From the NCBI RefSeq assembly GCF_026015625.1, contig NZ_JAPDVG010000001.1, positions 1,550,001-1,614,000 on the forward strand: a stretch of DNA of 64,000 bases, written 5' to 3'. The notes beneath the pieces are model-generated. The model was given only the letters and a program-made list of their open reading frames with translations, was not told where the DNA came from and searched no databases. This stretch comes from Segatella copri (GTDB lineage Bacteria; Bacteroidota; Bacteroidia; Bacteroidales; Bacteroidaceae). A program made the position numbers and the translations under genes. This document shows, piece after piece, positions 9,137 to 17,378 of this stretch. Position 1 is the first letter of the stretch; each line of letters begins with the position of its first letter.

Positions 9137-10348
9137 ATGAAGAAAACTATGATTGTTGCAGCCTTGATGGCTTTGGTAGCCACAGGAGCAAATGCGAAGA
9201 AAGCTGCAGACTCTGCAGAAGTAGCAAAGAACAAACCTGTATTTACTGTAGTAAAGCAGAATCCTATCACTAGCATCAAGGACCAGAACCGCAGTGGTAC
9301 GTGCTGGGCTTACTCTACCCTCAGCTACTTCGAGAGCGAAATCTTGAAGAAGACAGGCAAGACCTACGACCTCAGCGAAATGTTCGTAGCCAACAAGACT
9401 TATATGGACCGCGCCACAGTGGCTGTAAGAATGCACGGCGACGTGAGCTTCTCTGAGGGTGGTAGCGCCTACGATGTACTCTATGCTTTGCAGCACTATG
9501 GTATTGTACCTGAGTCTGCCATGCCTGCACCAGGTTCATTGACAGGTGACTCTTTGGCTAACTTCGGTGAGTTCTTCAATGTAATGACTCCATACGTAGA
9601 GGCAGTAGCAAAGAGCACAGCTAAGAAGCTTTCTCCAGCCTGGAAGAGCGGTCTTCAGGGCATCATCGACTCTTACATCGGTAAGGCTCCTGAGAAGTTT
9701 ACATACGAGGGCAAGCAGTATACTCCACAGAGCTTCTGCCAGAGTCTCGGTTTGAATCTTGATGATTATGTAACCATTACCAGCTACACCCACCACCCAA
9801 TGTGGAGCAAGTTTGCTGTTGAGGTACAGGATAACTGGCGCTGGCCTTTGAGTTACAACGTTCCTATGGAAGACATCTGCAAGATCATCGACAACGCTGT
9901 AAACAACGGTTACACAGTAGCTTGGGGCGGTGACGTAACAGAAGACGGTTTCACTCGCAAGGGTCTCGGTATCGCTTACGACGTAAAGAAGGTTCGCTCT
10001 ATGGCCGGTACAGATGCTGACCATTGGTTCAAGCTCTCTAAGGACGAGAAGAAGGAGAAGTTTGATTCTCTCGGCGTAAATGCTCCTGAGATTGTTCCTA
10101 CACAGGCTATGCGTCAGGAAGCATTCGACAATTGGGAGACAACTGATGACCACGGTATGCACATCTACGGTATCGCTAAGGATCAGAACGGCAAGGAGTA
10201 CTACATGGTTAAGAACTCTTGGGGCGAGTATGGTGACTACAAGGGAACCTGGTACATGACCAAGGCTTTCGTAGCTTACAAGACTATGGACTTCATGGTT
10301 AACAAGAACGCCCTTCCTAAGGACATCCGCAAGAAGCTCGGAATCTAG
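9137..10348 (+). CDS. Secreted C1-family (bleomycin-hydrolase-like) cysteine peptidase
   Basis: A signal peptide (MKKTMIVAALMALVATGANA) is followed by a C1B-type papain fold. NRSGTCWAYSTLSYFESE carries the catalytic Cys, DDHGMHIYGI the His and MVKNSWGEYG the Asn. The 403 residues and the order match the aminopeptidase C/bleomycin hydrolase group. Export makes a role in periplasmic or surface peptide breakdown more likely than the cytosolic role of PepC; this is inference. The start fits the signal sequence. A strong terminator follows. Confidence 0.9.
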   Translation: MKKTMIVAALMALVATGANAKKAADSAEVAKNKPVFTVVKQNPITSIKDQNRSGTCWAYSTLSYFESEILKKTGKTYDLSEMFVANKTYMDRATVAVRMHGDVSFSEGGSAYDVLYALQHYGIVPESAMPAPGSLTGDSLANFGEFFNVMTPYVEAVAKSTAKKLSPAWKSGLQGIIDSYIGKAPEKFTYEGKQYTPQSFCQSLGLNLDDYVTITSYTHHPMWSKFAVEVQDNWRWPLSYNVPMEDICKIIDNAVNNGYTVAWGGDVTEDGFTRKGLGIAYDVKKVRSMAGTDADHWFKLSKDEKKEKFDSLGVNAPEIVPTQAMRQEAFDNWETTDDHGMHIYGIAKDQNGKEYYMVKNSWGEYGDYKGTWYMTKAFVAYKTMDFMVNKNALPKDIRKKLGI

Positions 10349-10422
10349 GAGAGTTTTAATAGTTAAAAGTTTATAGTCTATAGGTTTTCTATGGACATTC
10401 TCCTAAACAAAAATATTCAAGG

Positions 10423-10454
10423 GGCAGCAAACCGATGAGTTTGCTGCCTTTTTT
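10423..10454 (+). terminator. Intrinsic terminator of the C1 peptidase gene
   Basis: GGCAGCAAAC and GTTTGCTGCC form a 10-bp perfect stem with loop CGATGA, followed by six T. Confidence 0.9.
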
Positions 10455-10574
10455 GTTGCCAAGAAAATCTCTTATTTACTTATTTTGGGTTGCCAACAAG
10501 TCTTATTTTTACTTATTTCTAGGTAATTTAGTAAATTTCCTCCCTAAACATTTCCTTTTGTCATTTTATTTTCG

Positions 10575-10582
10575 TAACTTTG
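10575..10582 (+). promoter_or_regulatory. -7 box for recJ
   Basis: TAACTTTG lies 25 bp before the recJ ATG. A TTTG at 10557-10560 is 14 bp upstream, shorter than the usual spacing. The remainder of the gap after the terminator is AT-rich and holds nothing else visible. Confidence 0.5.
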
Positions 10583-10607
10583 GGGGCAGAAATAAAAAAT
10601 AATTAAA

Positions 10608-12329
10608 ATGCATTTTAAATGGAATTACGAATCACCAACACCTGAACAGCAAAAAGCAGCTGAAGAATTAGGCGCCAAGCTAAATATGAGCCCAGTTCTT
10701 GCCCATTTGCTCATCAAGCGCGAGATTACGACAGAGTCTGCAGCCAAACGGTTTTTCCGTCCACAACTCTCAGATCTCATCAATCCATTCCTGATGAAAG
10801 ACATGGATATTGCCGTAGACCGCCTGAACGATGCTATGGGTAGAAAGGAACGTATCCTTGTTTACGGAGACTATGACGTAGACGGATGCACCGCCGTTGC
10901 CCTGGTGTACAAATTCTTGCAGCAATTCTATTCAAACATCGACTACTACATTCCCGACCGCTACGACGAAGGTTACGGAGTGAGTAAGAAAGGAATAGAT
11001 TTTGCTCATCAGACTGGTGTAAAACTGATTATTATTCTAGACTGCGGAATCAAGGCTATTCAGGAGATAGAATATGCCAAAAGTCTAGGAATAGACTTCA
11101 TTATCTGCGACCATCACGTTCCTGACGATGTGATGCCACCTGCTGTGGCCATACTCAATCCGAAGCGTCCTGACGATCCATTCCCATTCAAGCATCTCTG
11201 CGGATGCGGTGTAGGATTCAAGTTTATGCAGGCTTTTGCCAAGAACAACAACATTCCGTTCTCCAGGCTCATTCCTCTGCTCGACTTCTGCGCCGTGAGT
11301 ATTGCTGCCGACATTGTGCCGGTGGTAGATGAGAACAGAATACTCGCCTTCCATGGTCTTAAGTTGCTGAATACCAATCCAAGTATCGGTCTGAAATCCA
11401 TCATCGACATCTGCGGACTGAACGGACGCGAGCTCTCTATGAGCGATATTGTGTTCAAGATTGGTCCCCGTATCAATGCTTCAGGCAGAATGGAGAACGG
11501 CAAGCTGAGCGTAGATCTGCTGGTAGAAAGAGACTATTCCTCAGCCCTGCGCATGGCCAGACACATCAATGAGTACAATGAGCAGCGCAAAGACATAGAC
11601 AAGCAGATGACTGAAGAAGCCAACGGCATCGTATCGCGTTTGGAAAGCATGAAACACAATTCCAGCATCGTGCTCTATGATGAAGGCTGGAAAAAGGGAG
11701 TCATTGGCATTGTTGCTTCCCGACTCACCGAAATCTACTTCCGCCCTACCATTGTTCTGACCCGGGATGGTGATATGGCTACAGGTTCAGCACGTAGCGT
11801 AACGGGATTTGACATCTACTCAGCCATCAAGAGTTGTCGCGACCTCCTGCTCAATTTCGGTGGTCATACCTATGCTGCCGGACTTACCTTGAAGTGGGAT
11901 AAGGTTAGAGAGTTCAGAGACAGGTTCCAGCATTATGTAGAAGAGCATATTTCGCCTCAACAGACAGAACCGATGCTCAACATAGATGCTGAAATTGACT
12001 TTAAAGACATTACCAAGCATCTGCAGGCCGACTTGAAACGCTTCTCTCCTTTCGGTCCATGTAACCAGAAACCTATTTTCTGCACCAACCGGGTATATGA
12101 TTATGGTACCAGCAAGGTGGTGGGCAGAGAACAGGAACACATCAAGTTGGAACTGGTAGACTCAAAATCGAGCACGGTCTTAAACGGCATCGCTTTCGGT
12201 CAGAGTGCAGCTGCCCGCTACATCAAGAGTAAGCGAAGTTTCGACATAGCCTTCACCATAGAAGAGAATATTTTTAAGAAAAACCAAGTTCAACTTCAGA
12301 TAGAAGACATCCGTCCAAACGAAGGATGA
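10608..12329 (+). CDS. recJ: Single-stranded-DNA-specific exonuclease RecJ
   Basis: RecJ degrades single-stranded DNA 5' to 3' in recombination and mismatch repair. The DHH phosphoesterase motifs are in order: VYGDYDVDGCTA, IILDCGIKA, ICDHHVPDD (the DHH motif) and a DHHA1-type region with INASGRMENG. The OB-like C-terminal part ends near residue 573, the normal length. The gene has its own -7 box. The recQ gene follows 115 bp later in the same direction, giving a recombination pair. The gap holds a CGGATTTG/CAAATCCG hairpin (12377-12397) without a T run. Confidence 0.95.
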   Translation: MHFKWNYESPTPEQQKAAEELGAKLNMSPVLAHLLIKREITTESAAKRFFRPQLSDLINPFLMKDMDIAVDRLNDAMGRKERILVYGDYDVDGCTAVALVYKFLQQFYSNIDYYIPDRYDEGYGVSKKGIDFAHQTGVKLIIILDCGIKAIQEIEYAKSLGIDFIICDHHVPDDVMPPAVAILNPKRPDDPFPFKHLCGCGVGFKFMQAFAKNNNIPFSRLIPLLDFCAVSIAADIVPVVDENRILAFHGLKLLNTNPSIGLKSIIDICGLNGRELSMSDIVFKIGPRINASGRMENGKLSVDLLVERDYSSALRMARHINEYNEQRKDIDKQMTEEANGIVSRLESMKHNSSIVLYDEGWKKGVIGIVASRLTEIYFRPTIVLTRDGDMATGSARSVTGFDIYSAIKSCRDLLLNFGGHTYAAGLTLKWDKVREFRDRFQHYVEEHISPQQTEPMLNIDAEIDFKDITKHLQADLKRFSPFGPCNQKPIFCTNRVYDYGTSKVVGREQEHIKLELVDSKSSTVLNGIAFGQSAAARYIKSKRSFDIAFTIEENIFKKNQVQLQIEDIRPNEG

Positions 12330-12444
12330 GGTACTTAGCCCTATGCATGGATTAGGCACTGATTACTCGGATTACACGGATTTGTAGAGCAAATCCGCCA
12401 GGACGCAAAAGCATCGAAATCTGCAAGGGCAAAAGTTTCAAAAA

Positions 12445-14358
12445 ATGGCAGATAAATATCAAGAAATACTACGTACATATTGGGGGTATCCTGACTTTCG
12501 CGGCATACAACGAGACATCATCGAGAGTATAGCCCGAGGTGAGGATACCCTCGGTCTTATGCCTACAGGTGGCGGTAAATCCATCACCTTCCAGGTTCCG
12601 GCCCTTGCCCAAAAGGGCGTCTGCATTGTGGTAACTCCACTCATTGCACTGATGAAGGATCAGGTACAGCATCTCAAGGCCCGCAACATCCTGGCTGAAG
12701 CCATCTACACAGGATTGTCGCGCCAAGAGATTCTCCGAATATTGGAAAATTGTATTTTCGGTGAAATCAAGTTTCTGTATGTTTCACCAGAACGTCTTTC
12801 TTCAGAATTGTTCCAAACTAAATTGCGCCACATTCCGGTGAGTTTCATCACGGTAGATGAAGCTCACTGCATCAGCCAGTGGGGTTACGATTTCCGCCCG
12901 TCTTATCTCGAAATTGCAAAAATAAGAGATATGAAGCCCGGTGTACCAGTCCTTGCTCTTACGGCTACGGCCACTCCCGATGTAGTAGAAGATATCCAGA
13001 ACCAGCTTCACTTCAAGAAGCAAAACGTATTTAAAATGAGTTTTGCCCGCAAGAATCTTGCCTATGTGGTGCGCACCACCAACGACAAGTTGACCGAAAT
13101 GGTTCATATCCTACAGTGTACCCAAGGCTCAGCAATCATTTATGCGAGAAGCCGAAAACGAACCAAGGAGATGGCAGAACTTCTGAACAAACAAGGTATT
13201 TCTGCTACATTTTACCATGCCGGACTGGATTCCGACGTGAAGGATATCCGACAGAAAAACTGGCAAAATGACGAGATAAGGGTAATGGTAGCAACCAATG
13301 CTTTCGGCATGGGAATAGACAAGTCAGATGTGAGAATGGTAATTCATATAGATTGTCCAGACTCACTGGAAGCCTATTTTCAAGAGGCGGGACGAGGCGG
13401 AAGAGACGGCGAAAAGGCTTATGCTGTGCTGCTCTACAACCAGAGCGATGAAAACAAACTCATGAAACGCATAGACGAAACTTTCCCAGACAAAGAATTC
13501 ATTAAAGACGTTTACGAGCATCTTGCTTACTTTTTCCAGGTGGCAGTTGGAAGCGGAATGGGACAGACTTTCATGTTCGAGATAGAGAAGTTCTGCTTCA
13601 CCTACAAGTACTTCCCTACTCGCGTAGACTCGGCTCTGCGCATTCTGGAGCGCTCAGGCTATATCCACTACGAGGACAATCCTGACGGAAAAGCAAGAAT
13701 CAGATTTAACATCAGCCGAAATGATCTCTATCTGCTAGAGAATGTTTCGGAGAAGGAAGAGTCTGTTATTACGGGGCTTCTGCGTAATTACGGCGGTCTG
13801 TTTACCGACTATGTTTACATTGATGAGTCGCTGATAGAGCGTGTAAGCGAACTAAACCGTCAGCAGGTATACATGATTCTGAAAAATCTGAGTGCCCGCC
13901 ACATCATCGACTTCATTCCCCGCCGCAAGACACCTTATATCAGCTACACGCGTCCTAGGGAAGATGGTTTCAGAGTTATCATCCCTGAGGAGGTATGGGA
14001 AGTACGCAAGAAACAGTTTACTGCCCACATCAAGAGCATTATCAGTTATGCAAAGAACGACAGCATCTGCCGTTCGCGCCAGCTTCTGAGTTATTTTGGC
14101 GAAAAAACGAAAATGAAGGACGACTGCGGGATATGTGATGTCTGCATAGACCACAAAATACCCCAGAAGCAAACTATTATATCAGAAATTCTAGACTTGC
14201 TGAAAGACGGAAAGCCACATGACATTACAGAACTAAACCAACTGAAATATGATTCAGAAGATATGGCTGCAGTTCTTGAAGAAATGGTTGTGGAGAATAT
14301 GATGAATGTTGAGGAAGATGAAATCCGGCTTGAACCGAAACCGGAAATGAAGCCCTAA
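12445..14358 (+). CDS. recQ: ATP-dependent DNA helicase RecQ
   Basis: RecQ is a 3'-5' superfamily 2 helicase acting with RecJ at gaps and forks. Visible motifs are Walker A LMPTGGGKS, DEAH box VDEAHCISQWGYDFRP, LTATATP, AFGMGIDKSDVR and QEAGRGGRDG. The C-terminal half has a winged-helix region and Cys residues in DDCGICDVC, but the classical four-Cys zinc site between helicase and winged helix is not obvious here. The length of 637 residues is normal. It is probably co-transcribed with recJ and is followed by a terminator-like hairpin. Confidence 0.93.
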   Translation: MADKYQEILRTYWGYPDFRGIQRDIIESIARGEDTLGLMPTGGGKSITFQVPALAQKGVCIVVTPLIALMKDQVQHLKARNILAEAIYTGLSRQEILRILENCIFGEIKFLYVSPERLSSELFQTKLRHIPVSFITVDEAHCISQWGYDFRPSYLEIAKIRDMKPGVPVLALTATATPDVVEDIQNQLHFKKQNVFKMSFARKNLAYVVRTTNDKLTEMVHILQCTQGSAIIYARSRKRTKEMAELLNKQGISATFYHAGLDSDVKDIRQKNWQNDEIRVMVATNAFGMGIDKSDVRMVIHIDCPDSLEAYFQEAGRGGRDGEKAYAVLLYNQSDENKLMKRIDETFPDKEFIKDVYEHLAYFFQVAVGSGMGQTFMFEIEKFCFTYKYFPTRVDSALRILERSGYIHYEDNPDGKARIRFNISRNDLYLLENVSEKEESVITGLLRNYGGLFTDYVYIDESLIERVSELNRQQVYMILKNLSARHIIDFIPRRKTPYISYTRPREDGFRVIIPEEVWEVRKKQFTAHIKSIISYAKNDSICRSRQLLSYFGEKTKMKDDCGICDVCIDHKIPQKQTIISEILDLLKDGKPHDITELNQLKYDSEDMAAVLEEMVVENMMNVEEDEIRLEPKPEMKP

Positions 14359-14368
14359 TATCTTATAA

Positions 14369-14427
14369 GTCCTGAAGGAGTAAAAGCTTTTCAGAAGAGA
14401 GATGCTTTTGCCTTTTCAGGGCTTTTT
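14369..14427 (+). terminator. Imperfect terminator after recQ
   Basis: AGTCCTGAA with TAAAAGC pairs with GCTTTT and TTCAGGGC across an internal bulge, followed by TTTTT. The stem is long but interrupted. Confidence 0.5.
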
Positions 14428-14485
14428 GTATATGCCAGCATTGGGATTTCGCATACGCCAGCAGCGAGATTTGTATATGCCAGCA
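14428..14485. repeat. Three copies of a 22-23-nt repeat between recQ and ilvC
   Basis: GTATATGCCAGCA (14428), GCATACGCCAGCA (14451) and GTATATGCCAGCA (14473) recur with spacings of 23 and 22 bases. The bases between them are partly alike (a shared GATTT). The repeat lies between two terminators of convergent genes. Confidence 0.75.
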
Positions 14486-14507
14486 ACTTATACCCCCATA
14501 TAAACAG

Positions 14508-14544
14508 AAAAAAGGGAACGACACCTCTCGGGCCATTCCCTTTT
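14508..14544 (-). terminator. Intrinsic terminator of ilvC
   Basis: AAAAGGGAA (14510-14518) and TTCCCTTTT (14536-14544) form the stem. On the minus strand the stem runs into a T-rich stretch 3' of ilvC. Confidence 0.7.
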
Positions 14545-14567
14545 CAACATTATGTACGAGAAAAAAA

Positions 14568-15611
14568 TTAGTTATTCTCAGGGCGAAGTTTACGAACTGT
14601 AACACCAGCCTGCCACATTTCCTTGTTGCGCATAGCCTCGAGTTCAGCGTTCAACTTCTCGCGGTAATCAGCCTGAGAGTTCTTGTCGATAGAAATCTGA
14701 GCCTCGTTACCAGTCTTTACAGAGTAGTACAACCACTCCATTACAGGCTTGATAGCCTCACGGAAACGAGGAGCCCAGTCAAGAGCACCACGCTGAGCTG
14801 TTGTTGAACAGTTAGCATACATCCAATCCATACCCTTAGCACCGAAGAGAGGGCCAAGGCTCTGTGTGAGCTCCTCAACAGTCTCGTTGAAAGCCTCAGA
14901 TGGAGAGTGACCATTCTCGCGGAGCACGTCATACTGTGCCTCCAACAATCCCTCAATTGCACCCATCAATGAGCCACGCTCACCTGTGAGGTCAGAAGTA
15001 GCCTCACGCTGGAATGTTGTCTTGAACAAATAACCGGCACCGATACCGATACCGAAGGCAATAGTCTTCTCCTCTGCCTTGCCAGATGCATCCTGGTATA
15101 CAGCGTAAGAGCAGTTCAAACCACGACCCTCGCAGAACATAGTGCGGAGAGAAGTACCAGAACCCTTAGGAGCAACCATGATTACATCAATATCCTTTGG
15201 TGGAACAACGCCTGTGCGGTCGCTCCAGTTGATAGCGAAACCATGTGAATAATACAAAGTCTTACCTGCTGTGAGGTGTGGCTTAATCTTTGGCCAGCAT
15301 GCAATCTGACCGGCATCAGAAAGCAACATACAGATGATAGTACCCTTTTCAGCAGCTTCCTCGATAGAGAACAATGTCTTACCAGGAACCCAACCATCCT
15401 TCAGACACTTCTCGTAGGTCTTACCCTGACGCTGTCCGACGATGACGTTGAAACCATTATCGCGAAGGTTACAAGCCTGACCAGGACCCTGGATACCATA
15501 ACCGATAACTGCGATTGTTTCGTTCTTCAATACTTCACGTGCTTTCTCCAATGAAAATTCATGACTGGTGACAACAGTTTCCATTACGCCACCGAAATTC
15601 ATTTCTGCCAT
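14568..15611 (-). CDS. ilvC: Ketol-acid reductoisomerase
   Basis: IlvC converts acetolactate to dihydroxyisovalerate in valine, leucine and isoleucine synthesis, using NADPH and Mg2+. The Rossmann motif is VIGYGIQGPGQAC, followed by VGQRQGKTYEKC. The C-terminal knotted domain carries LTGERGSLMGAIEG and the acidic metal ligands around EALLEAQYD-like residues. I chose MAEMNFGG at 15611, giving 347 residues. An in-frame ATG at 15641 would start inside a leader hairpin. The gene ends the ilv cluster but has its own strong promoter and a structured leader. Confidence 0.94.
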   Translation of the reverse strand: MAEMNFGGVMETVVTSHEFSLEKAREVLKNETIAVIGYGIQGPGQACNLRDNGFNVIVGQRQGKTYEKCLKDGWVPGKTLFSIEEAAEKGTIICMLLSDAGQIACWPKIKPHLTAGKTLYYSHGFAINWSDRTGVVPPKDIDVIMVAPKGSGTSLRTMFCEGRGLNCSYAVYQDASGKAEEKTIAFGIGIGAGYLFKTTFQREATSDLTGERGSLMGAIEGLLEAQYDVLRENGHSPSEAFNETVEELTQSLGPLFGAKGMDWMYANCSTTAQRGALDWAPRFREAIKPVMEWLYYSVKTGNEAQISIDKNSQADYREKLNAELEAMRNKEMWQAGVTVRKLRPENN

Positions 15612-15768
15612 AATTTTTATTTTTTTTGTGCGGCTTGCCATTTGTGGAGCCGCGGGTTATACTTGTCCATACGGATGCGAGCTGTATTCTTATCCAAAGA
15701 GAGCCTGTTTGATCCGTCCACCCCCTATCCAAGAAGGCGGCTCTGGGTTTATTTTTATTTTCTGAGTG
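15612..15768 (-). promoter_or_regulatory. Structured leader of ilvC with a 17-codon upstream reading frame
   Basis: The leader is GC-rich compared with its surroundings. AGAGCC and GGCTCT can close a large first stem, and GCGGCT/AGCCGC a second just before the coding region. A short frame, MDKYNPRLHKWQAAQKK, overlaps the second stem and ends 20 bases before the ilvC start. It has only one branched-chain residue (Leu), so classical attenuation by Leu, Ile or Val codons is not supported. I do not recognise a known riboswitch. Confidence 0.4.
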
Positions 15769-15800
15769 CAAAGGTAAGCAAATAAAATGAAACTACCAAA
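15769..15800 (-). promoter_or_regulatory. ilvC promoter, TTTG-N20-TACCTTTG
   Basis: On the minus strand a TTTG (15797-15800) and TACCTTTG (15769-15776) are exactly 20 bp apart. It separates ilvC from the thioesterase gene upstream. Confidence 0.75.
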
Positions 15801-15808
15801 TTTTTCTT

Positions 15809-16612
15809 TCAATTTTTAATAAATTTAGCCTTACTTCTTACAACTTCCACCTCATTTACGTCATTTTTGCCGGTTTTTGTTATCTTTATGCAGTATTCTT
15901 GCATTTTTTCTGCCTCACTTGTTTCTTCCAAATAGAAATGAAGTTGGTCTCCCTGGTGACTTTCTGCTACGTAAGCTATCTCAAATCTTTGCAAAAAGTG
16001 ATTTTTGTAATAATCCAGATCAAAGAGGTCGAGGATATGTTCGATGTATTTTACCGAGTTGATGTGTCCGTTAACATCTACATCATGATAATAGGTGTCA
16101 ATGGTTCTCACCAGCTTGGCATCCTTGCCCATTTTCACTCTCGAACTTGCCTGGATAGGACAAGGTTTTTCCGAATCAATATATTCTTTGATAAGCCCGT
16201 CGTGAATTTCAAAAATATCAACAGGCTGTCGGGTCTCCGTATCAATCATTGCCCACACGCTCTTGCCGTAACCGTAAACCTTGGCTTCTTCTGATGATGA
16301 TGTCTTGCCGCAGATTTTGAAATCTCGGGATGTGAAATATTTCATGGCACTCTCGCACCAGGTTTCTACCACAAAGCGGTCGTAAGACTTCGGCATCTCT
16401 GTCATCTCAATGGCCAGTCGGCTGAGAACCCATGTCTTGTGTCGGGGCATGAGGTAGTTCATACCGAACCCGCGGTCGTTGCTGTGAAAATCGGCAGCAT
16501 TGAGCAGATGATTTCCGAGATGCCCCATAAAGAGGTGGCTGCTGAAATCGCAGTGGAAAGGCTCAGATAGGAATTCGTAACGCCCTACCTTATCTAATAT
16601 TTTCTGTTCCAT
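15809..16612 (-). CDS. Acyl-ACP thioesterase
   Basis: This 267-residue protein resembles the FatA/FatB-type double-hotdog thioesterases that release fatty acids from acyl carrier protein. The first hotdog contains GMNYLMPRHKTWVLSRLAIEM. The second contains DVDVNGHINSVKYIEH, matching the family's D-x-N-x-H-x-N-x-x-Y catalytic pattern (Asp, Asn, His). It is cytoplasmic. It sits between ilvN and ilvC in the branched-chain amino-acid cluster, a setting that hints at a link to branched-chain fatty acids; that link is inference. Its stop is 33 bp before the ilvC -7 box. Confidence 0.88.
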   Translation of the reverse strand: MEQKILDKVGRYEFLSEPFHCDFSSHLFMGHLGNHLLNAADFHSNDRGFGMNYLMPRHKTWVLSRLAIEMTEMPKSYDRFVVETWCESAMKYFTSRDFKICGKTSSSEEAKVYGYGKSVWAMIDTETRQPVDIFEIHDGLIKEYIDSEKPCPIQASSRVKMGKDAKLVRTIDTYYHDVDVNGHINSVKYIEHILDLFDLDYYKNHFLQRFEIAYVAESHQGDQLHFYLEETSEAEKMQEYCIKITKTGKNDVNEVEVVRSKAKFIKN

Positions 16613-16728
16613 AATATCTGTCTCGTCCTTTTATCTTGTTTTTTGTCTTGTTGTTTTAAACCGAAAAAGCCCTCTGCTCCACTAGTTTGAAGCCAGGGGA
16701 ACAAAGGGCATCAAAATATGAAAGAAAT

Positions 16729-17274
16729 CTAATCTTCTGAATTCTGCTTGAGATAATCAGAGATGGGTTCGTCAAAACTTCTCGTAACAGCGATTCTGCC
16801 GCTTCGGGTATACTGAAGGAGGCAGTTGTAGCTGTTGAGCTGCTGGAAGAGATCGGCGATGTCTTCGGTAAGTCCTGCCAGGAGCACGGTGCTGTAAGTA
16901 GGATTCACCTCCATCATGCGGGCATCATGCTTGCGGATGGTGCGCGAAACCTCTGGATTTTCGAGCAATACCGGAGTGGAAATCTTGAAGAGAGCCACTT
17001 CATGGATGAAGATCTGGTCGTCAGAGTAGTAATCGCTCTTCACCACGTCAATCTTCTTCTCTATTGCCTTGTTGATTTTCTCAATCTGCTCTTCATCACT
17101 CCAAACCGTAATGGTATACTTGTGTATATTCTTGATACTACTGGCCGAAACATTCAAGCTCTCGATATTTACCTGTCTGCGAGTAAACACGGCAGTAATC
17201 TGATTCAGGATACCGGCAATGTTTTCTGAGTAAACAAGCAATGTATATAATTTCTTTTCGTTGTTATTCTCCAT
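16729..17274 (-). CDS. ilvN: Acetolactate synthase small (regulatory) subunit
   Basis: The 181-residue subunit binds end products and activates the catalytic subunit. An N-terminal ACT domain begins LYTLLVYSENIAGILNQITAVFTRRQVNIESLNV. A second ACT-like domain follows from about residue 85. It lies 104 bp downstream of ilvB and 116 bp upstream of the thioesterase gene, all in one direction. The gap to ilvB contains the motif TATATATAATAAGGTGT on the minus strand, which recurs elsewhere in this window. Confidence 0.92.
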   Translation of the reverse strand: MENNNEKKLYTLLVYSENIAGILNQITAVFTRRQVNIESLNVSASSIKNIHKYTITVWSDEEQIEKINKAIEKKIDVVKSDYYSDDQIFIHEVALFKISTPVLLENPEVSRTIRKHDARMMEVNPTYSTVLLAGLTEDIADLFQQLNSYNCLLQYTRSGRIAVTRSFDEPISDYLKQNSED

Positions 17275-17378
17275 TTTTCCAAATTTTAAAATAATCGGTT
17301 ACTTTTCGGAGTTTTTCCTTTTCGGAGGATGCTCCCTCATGAAGGAATTTACACCTTATTATATATAGCCGAAAGCTT

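Noticed and set aside
15612..15768. T-box or classical branched-chain attenuator before ilvC
   Set aside because: No T-box sequence, and the small frame has only one branched-chain residue; kept only as an unknown structured leader.
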